64,000 nt of DNA from contig CM067299.1 in assembly GCA_034231615.1 (NCBI GenBank), forward strand, positions 19,620,498-19,684,497, written 5' to 3'. Position numbers and translations under genes: made by a program. This DNA comes from Meghimatium bilineatum (taxonomy: Eukaryota; Mollusca; Gastropoda; Stylommatophora; Philomycidae). Position 1 is the first letter of the stretch. Every line of letters starts with the position of its first letter. The notes beneath the pieces are model-generated. The model was not told the origin of the DNA. It saw only the letters and a program-made list of their open reading frames with translations, and did not search any database. This document shows, piece after piece, positions 22,460 to 33,839 of this stretch.

Positions 22460-22825
22460 TCAATAGGTATATGTACATCAATGGATCGATCTGACATAGT
22501 TAATGCGCTGAGAAACATTGTCCGCTCAGGATATTTCAAAAAAGTGTAAATCAGGGTCGCTGTCAAAAGTGCGTGTGATTGGTACAAAGATCTAAACAGC
22601 CAATAAACAGGTAAATAATAGATATACGAAGAGACTGATAAATCAATATTGTATTGGAACTATGGGCCGCTACACATTGATGGATTTATTGAGATGGGGA
22701 TCGGAGCATCTAGGGACTTGGCTGGTATACGCTTGGGATAACCTGCAGTCAAAACTCATGTCATTATTAAGAGGAGATTCAAAGGGATGTTAGCAATTAT
22801 TTTTCTTGCAATGAACAGTAAAGAT
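22460..22825. other. No recognisable gene
   Basis: May include the 3' flank of the adjacent LINE; nothing identified. Confidence 0.45.
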
Positions 22826-22917
22826 ATGACCCGATGCACATTGAAGCAATGACCCGATGGACAGTGAAGTTATGACCCGATGGACAGTGAAGCTATGATT
22901 CGATGGTCATTATAGGA
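22826..22917. repeat. 23-bp tandem repeat, 4 units
   Basis: Unit atgacccgatggacagtgaa plus gtt; first and last units diverged. Confidence 0.9.
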
Positions 22918-22919
22918 CT

Positions 22920-23665
22920 GGCGATTTCCTCTGCGTTTGTACAGGTAGAGATTTGTTGCATACCTGAGATCTTGGGTAAACAGTCTCACTCGTCCATGTC
23001 TGAAATTTCGAGGATAACAAAATTACTTGCACTGAGAATTTGCATGTAAGTAAGGGAGAGTTACGCAAAGCGTCGACATAACTTTCTTTTTGGACTTCAT
23101 GTTAAACCAGTGACAGGACGAATCGATACGACTGGAAGTGAAACAATGCAGTGGACGAGCATACGTCTCACCTTGTTTTTTAATTTAAAGACCATGTTTG
23201 GCATTGGTAGCATGGTGTTGTTTAAAAAACTGTCCCACTGAACAAAAAAGCATCACAAAATGAATGTGTCTTATGAATTCTTATTCTGAATTTTTTATTA
23301 ATTACGAGGAGACATGCCACATTTGTAACTAAACACACCATACAGTAGTTTAAAAAATGAAATTTTTATAATAAATCGCTACATCCAATTATCTTCACTC
23401 TACGCACCGAGATGACCCCAGTATGCACCTAGTAGGGGTGTCCCTCAGTGTGTTGCATGCAGCTCAATTTATCTGCAGCTGAAGTTGTGATTTTTTAATC
23501 TCCAAGTCACAAAAGCTATATGAAATACTAATGGTTACTGTTATAGCCTAACTATCAATATAAAAATAAATAAATAGTAATAAACAAAAGAACAAAGACC
23601 TTTTTTCTACTTTTCGGTCCAACTGGGACCTTTTTCAAGAAACATATAAACAAGAAAAACTTACA
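22920..23665. other. No recognisable gene
   Basis: AT-rich; no recognised family. Confidence 0.5.
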
Positions 23666-23895
23666 ACTTTTGTTACTGCATGTTTTCCTGTGATGGAGTG
23701 CAGAGAGACTTTCTATGGGCTGTGGAAATAAAGGCTGCTTTGCCATAGCAGACGCCTCAACATATATAGGAAGGATTTTAATTGTACCTCCAAAAGATAA
23801 AATCATGTCCCAACCGTGGATTGAACCCAGGACATCAAGGGTCTGAGAAAGGAGTTCTAACAACATGACCATGCGCTCCACTAGCTCCACACATA
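23666..23895 (-). mobile_element. tRNA-derived SINE (family T4)
   Basis: The minus strand head gtggagctagtggagcgcat, with B box tgggttcaatccacggttgg, is tRNA-like at correct spacing. The body includes the reverse of gttactgcatgttttcctgt, shared with 13,255 and 36,672. Confidence 0.65.
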
Positions 23896-23899
23896 AACA

Positions 23900-24229
23900 A
23901 GAAACACAAAGTTATCAAAATATACATCTGATTATTTGGAGATATCTTTCTTACTCAACAATATTAAAAAGTTGGACTATGGTCACGTGATGTGGCCACA
24001 TCTCCCCATAAGCACCATAATTTTTTTTCATACACAGTGTTGTCAGAATTGTTTTCACATTGTGCTAGCAAGGAGACCAAAATTAACGCTGAATGAAATA
24101 TGTTCTTGGCTAACAGCGACGGTACAGAAGCACAAACCAACAATATGATAAATTGGTATAAATTTGAGGACTTGAATATTTTCGAATACCTAAGATCCTG
24201 CATAGGCCTATGCAGCGATGGAAAACGCA
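23900..24229. other. No recognisable gene
   Basis: A 70-codon frame (23,936-24,148, +) has no recognised domain. A start of the adjacent LINE is possible. Confidence 0.45.
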
Positions 24230-24480
24230 AAACAGACTTAGAGATAGGTCCATACGGCTGGAGATGGATGTAGCGGATATGTCAAGGTTAACTTTAATGT
24301 GGAAAAGCAAAATCAGTGTTAGTGTGAAAAACTCACTTTGAAACTCACTTATGTTGTCTATTGTGTTGTATTGGTGTGAAAGCTGAACACTCACTGCAGT
24401 CATGGAGAGAGGTTACAAACCTTCGAATACAAATGCTACAGACTAATTCTGCGCATCTCCTATAGAAAACATGAGACAAA
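24230..24480 (+). mobile_element. RTE-type LINE RT tail fragment
   Basis: MDVADMSRLTLMWKSKISVS, LSIVLYWCESWTLTAVMERG and an LRISYRKHETN-like end correspond to the region after the RT domain of RTE LINEs. Confidence 0.7.
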
Positions 24481-24734
24481 TGTGTCAATCAATCAAGTGT
24501 CATGCCGAATGGCATAGGCGATCATGTTTCTCCACCACTCCCTGCCTCTCATGTTGTCAATAAGCTTGGTTGGTGAGCTTTTACCAAGCCACAATACTAG
24601 TCCATCTAGCGACAAATGTGTACGTTACAAAATAAGATAGATCCATACAGGTCTATAAGAATCATTACTACCAGTAGTAAAACGACAAATATACCTACCT
24701 GCACGGTTTATAGGTCTGTTGTTAAGGGAGATGG

Positions 24735-25068
24735 GTGTTCATCCCCACCCTTAGGAAATCATAACATGTTTTTTTATTGCTAGGAATTTAGCCAAAAGGT
24801 GGGATGAGATCCCTACATTAACGATTTTTCACAAAATGGTCATCTTTCTCATTAAAAAAGTCCTCACCTTTCTCATCAAAAAGTCATAACCTTTCGCATC
24901 AAAAAAATTATCGGCTTTCACCATAAAAAAATGTCATCCGCTTTAGCATCAAAATAGTCATGATCTTTCGCATCAAAAAGAGGGAATTACATACAAAAAT
25001 GGACGAATGTCTTTTTCACATAATTTTATAGGTAAACCCCTTCCTCAATGAAAACTTGTCTACGGCCC
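24735..25068. mobile_element. C/G-run MITE-like repeat with internal tandem units
   Basis: From ggtgttcatccccaccctta to gtctacggccctgg. 24,835-24,985 holds about 5 units of roughly 28 bp containing gtcataacctttcgcatcaa. Shares ends with 31,270, 48,305 and 58,300. Confidence 0.5.
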
Positions 25069-25114
25069 TGGTGGGTTTTTTTGACGTTCTATGATATGAT
25101 TATTTGTCATAAAC

Positions 25115-25310
25115 TATACTACAGGGAAACGTCGAGGTTGGAAGAAGCAGACGAAGACTAAGAAAATCATGGACAGGCAGCATCAAGGGCTGGATAGGTC
25201 AAGGTATTTTCACACTCATCTGCGTTGCTGAAGATAGAATTAGCTGGAGAACTCTGGGTGTTGTTTCATCCAATGTTATACTCCTTGAACCTGACATGTT
25301 ATAGCAGTGT
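25115..25310 (+). mobile_element. LINE C-terminal tail (AEDR family)
   Basis: RRRLRKSWTGSIKGWIGQG then IFTLICVAEDRISWRTLGVV and a VSSNVILLEPDM frame to a stop; pairs with 3,800-4,010. Confidence 0.65.
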
Positions 25311-25970
25311 TACCCAACCTTTTCTTTAAACCTTTCCCCACCTCAATCTTTCAAAAATTCTGATGCCCCCCCCCCCAATAAAGGGGCCCTACATTTTTTA
25401 TAGGTCTATTAAAAAATTGACTTATTCCATAAATGAAACCTTGAGTCCAATGTCCTGTGTATTGTCATTTGTATGATTATATTCTGTGTTTTGTTTTGTT
25501 GTATGTACCATATTTACATCCGTTAGTGATAGTGTGCAGTGTTTTAGTCGTCATTCAGTAGGACTTCATTACCTGTCTTCCACGTGAGTATTATTTAGTA
25601 ATTGCGAAGAAAGTCTTGAAAAGATAATCCATTCTTCACCAAGATCAATGCCTTCTGGTGCACACATCTGTTCAAGATCGATGCCTTCTGGTGTAAACAC
25701 CTTTTCAACTTCTTGTTTCATCTTCTGTATCTATTCTCAAGCTCCTGCAGATCAACATGATATAGTCCAGATAAAAGTTGTGCCATAATTGACAGCTTAA
25801 CTGACAAATCGAACGTCCGCATAGCCTCTAGGCCAATTTGACACTGTGGGGTGAGACCAATGTTATAAATGTTATAAAGTAGGGGGAGGAGTAATTCCCT
25901 TAAAAAAAGGTCATTCGTGTTTTTTCGTCAAAGAACACGGCGTATCCTGTTATGTCATACGCCGTGTTGG

Positions 25971-28500
25971 ACTATTTGAAAATAATCCATCTGAAGTCAC
26001 ATTATTTAACCATTACAGTGATTTCCATTGGTCACTTGTGTATACATTGTGTCGACAGCCAATGACAAATCAACGTCAAGTAAAGTCATTTAGAAGAATG
26101 AGTTCACTTGACTGTATTTGACGGGAGACAGCTGTGTTGTGACCCAGCTGTGTTAGAAATTTAATTTCTTTATTGGATGATCTCCGTGACAGAAGACACA
26201 TGGAAATCACATAATACTGTGAATTAAGTAATAAATCTACAGAAAATACCTTATGACCCCTGATCTATGTATAAATAAATCAAAGTCTTCACGCTCGAAG
26301 CATTTAGGGTTACCAAGCGTGTTTATTCACTTGAACGAAGCGAGACCAAGTGTGTTGATTTGAACACGTAACACATTCGTTGTATTTGTAAACTGTTATA
26401 GAAACTGGGACATAGGCAAAACAGGGCGAGATATAAGTCAGTGTTATAAAACCAAGACAATCTCGGTGAGACCTGGACACATCTTTGCACTCAATACATA
26501 CAATTACAATATTTATGTGCCATTAACATAAACAAATGCAGATTTCCGCAATTTTAGTAAGCAATGTATCAAGTCAAAATATTTTGAGTTTACACTTTTT
26601 TTAAAACTCAGTTGACCCAGGTGGATGTCGTTATATTGTGGAATTGCGTTATTGTTGAAAGTAAATTTTCTCTTAACAATGAAGCATTTTAAAACTCACA
26701 AATTGCAATCCCATTTTTTTCCTCGTGAATACTAAATTTATTTTATTTTGTTAACGAAATTATAATTAGATAATTAAGATCTTTTAAATTACTAATTATG
26801 AATTATTGCCATAAAAACTGTAAGACTACATTACTACTTTTTATCAGAATACTTTATTTATTCTTTCCAATAAATAACAGTATCCAAATGTTAAATCAAA
26901 AATACGTTTAAGTGTAAGGGTGTAAATACAAATAATACTAAAATTTAAGTAATTATAAAGTTATTTCATGGCTAAAAAGTAGAGTGAAGCACTTTCTACG
27001 CAGCTCTCCTATACCCCCGTAATCCTCTTGCGAGGCGGTTTAACATAACAGGATACGCCGCAGATCGAAAGCCACTCGGACACTGAATTTGCCATCAATC
27101 AGCTAAGCATGTTTATGCTGTTAACATTCCGTACGACCGAAAACTTCACCCCCGTGACTTCGCCCTTTTAACATGTCATATGGGGAGGAACCAGCCTTGA
27201 TCCCAAGCTGTAGTGTGACGAGCGAGCTGACTCGACACTGGCTGAACCTTGACCCCGCGGTGGAGTCTAAGACATGAAACGAGTTTGTCTGGTTCCCATA
27301 CAAGCTCAAGGGCAACTTGTAATAAGTTTCGCGAGGAACTTGATCTCACATGGACATTCTTAAATACAAATTCAAGTGTTTATGTGCCACACTTGTGTTC
27401 ACCATGTCAACAGTTAGGGAAGAATGTCGCGTATATTTCTTTCAAAAAACGTTTTTATAAATAGTAGAACGGGAAAGTGTTACATAAAATCACTCAAGAT
27501 AAATGAGTTGTTTATTTAAATTATATTACCACATGATCAGATCAAAATATTTGTGTTCTTATGAATTATTAATATATTTGCACATGTTAATACATTTCAC
27601 ATGTATTACATCCCCTTATCTGAGAGTATCTGAGAGGTTATTACCCTTAATGAATAATGGAAATGTCCACTCTCTATAACCCTGCTATCCTAGACAGAGC
27701 CTCAAAATATATTTCACAAAATTATTTTTCCATACAGAGCCTCAGTTTTTATCCTATTTTTGCATTGCAATCGCATTTTTATCTTCTTAAAACTTGACGT
27801 TGCAAAAAGAGTCATGTTTTTATGTAGTGCGTTTAATTCAAGTACAATTAGTTTTCCCAAAAACAAAACATGGCATTTGTTTGGACAATAATTCAATCAT
27901 GACTATTACATTTTTGTTTGTAAATGTTTTGTGAATTGTCTTTTGCTAGGTCATATCGACTTATTGTACCTTGTCTCCCGTCAAATACAGTCAAGTGAAC
28001 TCATTCTTCTAAATGACTTTACTTGACGTTGATTTGTCATTGGCTGTCGACACAATGTAAAATTAAGTAACCCATAGCATTTATTAATGCCGTAGGGGTG
28101 TGAGATGTTAGCAATCTCACATTTCACAGGCTCTGCAAATTAGGGCGGTAGCCATCTCCTCTCCCTCGCAGTCTTTACTTCCCGGATTAACCCGGTACCC
28201 ATTTAAGTGTAAGGGTGATGAACCCAGGACCACTCATATGCGAAGTCATTGCGCTAACCACTGCGCTAACGCGGCTCCCCTAAAATTAGGTCGACCCAGC
28301 CTTAAATGGGTACGGGATTAATCCGGGAAGTAAAGACTGCGAGGGAGAGGAGATGGCTACCGACCTCATTTGCAGAGCCTGTGAAATGTGAGATCGCTAA
28401 CATCTCACACCTCGACACAATGTATACACAGGTGACCAATGGAAATCACTGTAATGGTTAAATAATGTGACTTCAGATGGATTATTTTCAAATAGTCCAA
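25971..28500. mobile_element. 2.5-kb structure with ~160-bp terminal inverted repeats
   Basis: The left arm 25,971-26,130 (ggactatttgaaaataatcc to gtatttgacgggagaca) is mirrored by the right arm 27,977-28,500 (tgtctcccgtcaaatac to ggattattttcaaatagtcc), the latter split by a nested element at 28,075-28,415. The 1.85-kb interior has no transposase. A 12-bp perfect hairpin (aacacggcgtat / atacgccgtgtt, 25,932-25,966) adjoins the left arm, and a reversed piece of it (cataacaggatacgccg) recurs at about 27,044. Confidence 0.7.
28075..28415. mobile_element. Palindromic pair of tRNA-SINE (T2) arms nested in the right arm
   Basis: ggtgtgagatgttagcaatc through ttcccggattaacccggtac is repeated in reverse as gtacgggattaatccgggaa through gctaacatctcacacc. 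The centre contains, on the minus strand, a tRNA-like gccgcgttagcgcagtggtt with B box tgggttcatcaccc. A single-copy T2 SINE is at 33,185-33,412. Confidence 0.75.
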
Positions 28501-28509
28501 ACAACTAAT

Positions 28510-28866
28510 TGAGAGACACAATTATACAGTATAGTAAACAATGTGTAATGGGGAATTTTTGATACCACACCGGTATATTCTGGTGATTTCTATTTTTACT
28601 GTGTCGTTCAGCAGACAGGGCTTACATCCGATCTGTTGCATTCTTTATAATAACTAATGAAACCAGTATTCTGGTTTTCACACTTTTCTTTTATTAATAT
28701 ATGATATGCAAGTTGTTTGGGAAAATTAGCAGTATGTTGCCCTGAATTATTTATGCACACAATAACCATCTTTTAATACGTATTGTATTTAGGCAAGTGC
28801 TACCAACTCGTTCCGTCAAAAGCACTAGACAACACAAATTGTTTTTGCACCATTGGTTTTTTTTTA
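28510..28866. other. No recognisable gene
   Basis: AT-rich, no recognised family. Confidence 0.5.
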
Positions 28867-28867
28867 A

Positions 28868-29105
28868 AACCTCAAGAGGGGAATAAAGAATAGCAATACT
28901 GTTTGCCTTCCATGTATGTTTAAGAAGCGACGACTAAGGAGGTTATATGGTGGAATTGGCTGCCCCGCCTTATATAAAGTCAAAATGAATAAGTGCCATT
29001 GTAAACTCGAATGTGTTAGGTAAAAAGCGAAGATCTCGCATCATGACATCCATGACAAAACGCATTACAAACTACATCCTGCTAATCTGCAGGAGTTTGA
29101 GAACA
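28868..29105 (+). mobile_element. GAA-tailed SINE (family S1)
   Basis: gaataaagaatagcaatact, agaagcgacgactaaggagg and tacatcctgctaatctgcag match 3,530-3,770. Confidence 0.65.
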
Positions 29106-29106
29106 T

Positions 29107-29242
29107 AAGTAAGAGCATCTTTGTATCAACATTATGCTACCAATGCCAGACTTGGCAACTAACACCTACACATAAGTAAGATCAACTTTGTGCCAACACT
29201 ATGCTACCAATGTCAGACTTGGCAACTAACACCTACACATAA
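29107..29242. repeat. ~66-bp direct duplication at a LINE edge
   Basis: Two successive copies of a unit containing ctaccaatgccagacttggc and aactaacacctacacataag; the unit encodes part of the downstream LINE (LCYQCQTWQLTPTHK). Confidence 0.88.
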
Positions 29243-29600
29243 GAGAAAGATCGAAACTTACGAAATGTCTAAGTTAGGCTATTTGAGTCACCAGATTCGA
29301 CAAGGTGCGCAATTAGAACATCAGACGGATACTAAGTATAACATAGTGCATCAAGTAAATAGAGAAACAACAGATACAATTGTTTGGACGTCTTATGAGG
29401 ATGAACGGTCCCATAAGAGCTTATAACAAGATTTAAATAATGATACAAAGCCAAGGGCAGACTTAGGAAAAGATAGATAGACAACATCAAGACCATCCTG
29501 AATAAACATGACTGCACTACAACCATAGTAACACACCTGGCTCTGGAACACAGACTACATCTTCTGTACAAACCTTTACGCTCAGCGGCAAGTGTGGACG
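29190..29600 (+). mobile_element. LINE RT tail fragment
   Basis: TLCYQCQTWQLTPTHKRKIE, DTKYNIVHQVNRETTDTI and a tail like KGRLRKRWIDNIKTILNKH; the same family as 10,767-11,985 in the opposite orientation. Confidence 0.75.
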
Positions 29601-29629
29601 TTATGACAATAGACAATTCTTATAAAAAC

Positions 29630-30090
29630 GTCCGTATTAGTAATAATTACTTCAATTTAAACCCCCTCCCTCCATTGTCCAAACTATTTTATCTGTTGTT
29701 TCTATATATATTCTATGCATGGTGTTTTATCTATTATCTTTCTGATGTTCTCATTGCACATTTTGGTTGAGTCTGGTTATTCCAATGGCCTCTTCGGGCA
29801 TTGCATTTTGCAAGTTTTGATCTTAAATAAATCAAAAATCCTGTACACCATTATGCCTACAACATAACTGCAGAATGTTCACAGTACTCAATAATTAAAT
29901 ACTTGGGTTATACATTGTTCACTTTCTCCACCTTGGATTCACTGGACATTGATGGATCACATTTATGGATTTAGAAGTTATTCATCTGACATTGAACTAT
30001 TCAACAATCTCAAAAACATTAATCTATTGTTTCTTTTGAGACCTGTGCTCGCTTTTATTGCGGCATTCTGTGCCAGAGAAACTTCTACCA
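29630..30090. other. No recognisable gene
   Basis: 29,690-29,810 resembles, in reverse, the KMLGH region flank of the 10.8 kb LINE (atctgttgtttctatatata). The rest is unrecognised. Confidence 0.45.
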
Positions 30091-30100
30091 TTTATTCATT

Positions 30101-30805
30101 TTAACAACCTGAAATTATTGCGCGAATATACAAAACAATGTAGATATTCTGACTGATTGTTATCGCCTCGTCGATGATTAATGAAAATCTTGATTTTATA
30201 TTTACAATTGTATTGATCAATTTAGTTTTCATCTCCTTGCTAATCTGACGTATAATATTAAAGTAATCATTTGTAGAGCGAAGTATCCGTCCCATATCAA
30301 CGCCGTTAAGTTCTTGCAGATTAATTTCCATTTCAAAAGTATTGAATGACTGATTTTTGTTGTTGCAATTATATAGACTTTGTGAAACACCTTTGTAGTT
30401 GTTTCTTTTTGGCGTGATTGCAATTTTAGTGATGCCGTTTAAGTGTCTTTTTCTTCGCGTCTTCTAATATTGTTATGAAAAGTGTGTGACCACCATTTTC
30501 TTTATGTTTCAATATTTGTATTTGTAAAGATGTTGTTCCCGAGTTTTGATAAAATAAGTTTCTTCACTGTTTGCTCATTCTTTTGAAATCTTAGATCCCA
30601 TTTTAGCCTCCGTTCCGAGTGTTTGAATTATGCTGCAAGCACTGCAACATATTTTCCCATCCTTTCTTAGTAACCAAACATTTCTTTCCCAGAAATCATT
30701 CGTTTGCTCTATTGTCCACCAGGACGGCCAACTATATGTCACTTGTTCATTCGTCTTAGTAGAACATGAAGATGCTGCAACTACAAGCGATTCTAACGTT
30801 TTCAC
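30101..30805 (-). pseudogene. KIAA1586-like / hAT transposase fossil
   Basis: The minus strand in order: YSWPSWWTIEQTNDFWERNV, LLRKDGKICCSACSIIQTLG, EAKMGSKISKE; after a frameshift KETTTKVFHKVYIIATTKIS; then LQELNGVDMGRILRSTNDYF, INTIVNIKSRFSLIIDEAIT. This is the order seen in KIAA1586-like proteins, which descend from hAT transposases (zinc-binding N terminus, then the start of the catalytic domain with the first D in LIIDE). The remainder of the catalytic domain is missing. At least two frameshifts; not functional. Confidence 0.72.
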
Positions 30806-30949
30806 TATTGGTTCCGCGCAATCGTTTCCATATTTTTGGTGCTTGTGATGGGAAAAAAGTTGTAACTTTGTTAATTAAATACAAAAATTCGTGAATATTT
30901 TGCGCCGAGTATTTGTGACAAACTGAAACAGTTCTGTAGTATGTGCTCT

Positions 30950-31210
30950 GGGAAAATACCTTATATGGTACAGAAGACCTCTTTACATAATTAATTAGGA
31001 TGTCATTCGCTATGTGTTTTATTATTACCTCACTATTCGCTGGCTACCATTTATATACTTGGAGTCGCCTGGCTATTTTTGGCATGCGACGCCAAGTATA
31101 CATATAATGGCCAATTAAAATCACGACAAAAATTTTTTTTAAAACGTAACGAATGAAGTCATAATTAATTGCGTACAGAGGTCTTCTACCGTATAATGTT
31201 TTATTTGGGG
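30950..31210. mobile_element. Palindromic MITE (family M1)
   Basis: The left arm runs tacagaagacctctttacat, then aattaattaggatgtcattc; the right arm mirrors it as gaatgaagtcataattaatt, then gtacagaggtcttctac. The centre is an inner hairpin, acttggagtcgcctggc around tatttttg with gcgacgccaagt. No coding capacity. Confidence 0.75.
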
Positions 31211-31269
31211 TCAAGTCTGTTGATAAGGGTGCGGCGGGTGTTTCTTTCGCTTAAGAAGTCAGATCATGA

Positions 31270-31475
31270 CACTTAGTACTAGGAAAAAAAATGCCAAAAA
31301 GGGTAGACCCCCCCCCCCCCGAAAAAAAAATATAATTGGTTGTCTAAAAATCACAATATAAAAGAAAACCCAAGGAAAATGAAGGGATGACTCATGAGAT
31401 CGAAGATATAACCATTTTAATTCGGTAAATTTTCCCCTCCCCCTTATCGAAGACATATCTATGACCCTGGTTCTG
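31270..31475. mobile_element. C/G-run MITE-like repeat
   Basis: A 15-C run followed by 9 A (31,305-31,330), a ttttcccctcccccttatcg segment and an end tatctatgaccctggttctg. It shares its layout with 24,735 and 48,305. Confidence 0.4.
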
Positions 31476-31479
31476 GTGA

Positions 31480-32528
31480 ATGCCCCTATAGGTCCCCTAT
31501 GTTATTCCTGGGAAGATGCAATTCGCAGAGTGTTTATGACGATCGATTTGGTGTAAATGCGCATTTAGACGGCAAAGTCCCGTTCACAGTCGAAAAATCT
31601 CGACTTGTTTATTGCTGCTCAATTTGTTGCTGTTGTCTTCCTGTAGTTTTCCGTAGTTCTCCACACTGTCATTATCAATAAGTACCGTCTCCGCAACGAA
31701 GGTTGCATGCTACGGCACTGTAGTTACATGTTATTTTATCAAAGCTTTTAGTTCCATGAAACTTTGAAGTAGTCATATTCTCTATTCTCATGTATATTCT
31801 TAAATATTTATAAATTTCGTGCTAAAAAAATGATCTAGACATTGAGATATGGTCCTATTCTTTGGTCACAAAACGCACGTTAAAATCATATTTAGTCTTA
31901 TAATTTTGAATTTGTGCCAGGCAGTGTTAAAGTACTTGTAAACATTTACTATAATCACTATTGGAATCATCATTATCAGATTCACTAATTAGCAAGCTCT
32001 GAAACATAACCATAGCTTGTTCTGCACTGTATCTAGAAGAAGTGGGCGTTGCCGTTTTTTTCAGAATTTCGGAAATAACAAACGCAGCGTATGGCGGTCA
32101 AAGAAATGATTTCTTTTGCAGCCACGCGAGTCGTCTTCAGTTTTCTAAAGGAAGTGATTTCCTGGATGTTCAGAAGTTACCATAAAAACTTGAACTGGGC
32201 AAAACAAAATATAACTGATCAATATATGATCGATCTAAAATCGAAGCCCTTAAAGTGGCGAAAGGTCCTGTAGACCCATACTGATACTATAAAGCCGTTA
32301 TAGTGGTGATCGGTCCCCAATGAGTTAATCAAACGTTCTACACTGCGATACTGGAAATCGTCACATCCGCTAGGATGTCGTGTTTCATTTACGTACTCCT
32401 CTGAGTTTCAAACTTTTCGTGTCTTTGGTGACAAGACTGGTTATGCTGCTAGAGACAATCCTAAAATATGAAACCGCTATCTATATGAACAGGCAACGAA
32501 GATGTCAATCGAGCGTGAAGCATGCACA
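31480..32528. other. No supportable gene
   Basis: 31,676-31,705 is a scrap of the RTE 3' end (gtaccgtctccgcaacgaag). A 60-codon frame at 32,091-32,273 has no recognised domain. Confidence 0.5.
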
Positions 32529-32562
32529 CGTGACTACGACTACGACTACGACTACGACTAAA
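32529..32562. repeat. (GACTAC)n microsatellite
   Basis: About five hexanucleotide units (actacgactacgactacg). Confidence 0.93.
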
Positions 32563-32896
32563 ATAAGCTCAATATCCAAACATTTATTATGCCCTCATTA
32601 CCGACAATTTGCTTACTAATGATTATAAAATAAAGAGATTCAAATAAATCTGTGTTTACTCATCGTATGTGTGTATGAGAAATATACACTAACATTTGTA
32701 CGATTACAACGGTTAAACAATAGTTGAGTGTTACCTTGATAGTGCTGTTCAATCTAGCATTGGTTTTAGTTAGGCCCTATCTTGTTTGAAATATTCAATC
32801 TTGCAATAATATTTACAATCTTGATATAAATGTCCAACCTAGCAATAGTTTTCTAATCTTGATATTAATATCCAATCTAGCACAGTGAATACCAAG

Positions 32897-33060
32897 CAGT
32901 GCCGGATTTACCTATAAGCAAAATAAGCTATAGCTTAAGGCCCCCCACTGTTTTGGGGGCCCACACATATTTTTTATTTCACTGTCTATATATTCCTAAT
33001 CGTTAAAAGGCCCCATATATGAAATAGCTTAGGGCCCTATCAAGTCTAAATGTGGCCCTG
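32897..33060. mobile_element. hAT-type MITE (family M2)
   Basis: The left end cagtgccggatttacctata and the right end tcaagtctaaatgtggccctg (CAGGGCC...TTTAGACTTGA when reversed) form terminal inverted repeats. Inner tagcttaaggcc mirrors agcttagggccc. The CAGNGCCGGA start is hAT-like. No 8-bp duplication was found. Confidence 0.6.
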
Positions 33061-33184
33061 GATGTTTATTTTGTTTACCAAAACAACATTCGTCTTAGTA
33101 AACAGTTTCTTTAATAAACAACTAATTCGTTTTTCACAACCAAGACTCACTGAAGTTATATATATATATAAAGTAAACCATATA

Positions 33185-33412
33185 ATTTATTAATACCGTA
33201 GGGGTGTGAGATGTTAGCGATCTCACATTTTAGTAGCTCTAATAATGAGGATGGTAGTCATCTCCTCTCCCTCGCAGTCTTTACTTCCCGGATTAATCCG
33301 GTACCCATTTCAGACTGGGTCGACCCGGAAGCCATTGTGATCTCAAAAAAATTTCTGCCTCAACTGGAGAATAAACTCAGGACCACTCATGCGAAGCCAG
33401 TGCGCTAGACTG
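33185..33412 (-). mobile_element. tRNA-derived SINE (family T2)
   Basis: The minus strand head tagcgcactggcttcgcatg with gtcctgagtttattctcc (B box); body cgggtcgacccagtctgaaa, ccgggaagtaaagactgcga, ending acatctcacacccctacgg. It matches one arm of the palindrome at 28,075. Confidence 0.7.
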
Positions 33413-33548
33413 TCTATATATACATATATACACTACGCACCATTTGTACACTAAAAGCTATCGTTTGATACATTATGGCTTTTATAGACTAAATGATGCT
33501 TTCGGATTTTGACAGGTAATGTGATATTAACATTATACCTAATTTAGT

Positions 33549-33653
33549 GTGTCATTTTCTGTGTTAACATTATGTCTGTTCATGTGTCATTTTCTGTGTT
33601 AACATTATGTCTGTTCATGTGCCACTTTCTTTGTTAACATTATGTCTGTTCAG
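33549..33653. repeat. 35-bp tandem repeat, 3 units
   Basis: Units gtgtcattttctgtgttaac plus attatgtctgttcat; exact 105 bp. Confidence 0.95.
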
Positions 33654-33655
33654 AT

Positions 33656-33836
33656 CAGTGTAGGATTTACGCATAAGCTACACAAGCTATAGCTTAGGGC
33701 CCCCACTTTCTTCCTGTCCCCCTATCAAAAAAAATTGCCGGAATGAGCAATTGTCATATATTACACATAAAGAACGTATAAAGGACCCCCATATCTCAAA
33801 TAGCTTAGAGCCTTATCAAGTCTAAATCCGGCCCTG
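33656..33836. mobile_element. hAT-type MITE (family M2)
   Basis: Left cagtgtaggatttacgcata, right tcaagtctaaatccggccctg; otherwise as 32,897-33,060, 600 bp away in the same orientation. Confidence 0.6.
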
Positions 33837-33839
33837 CTA

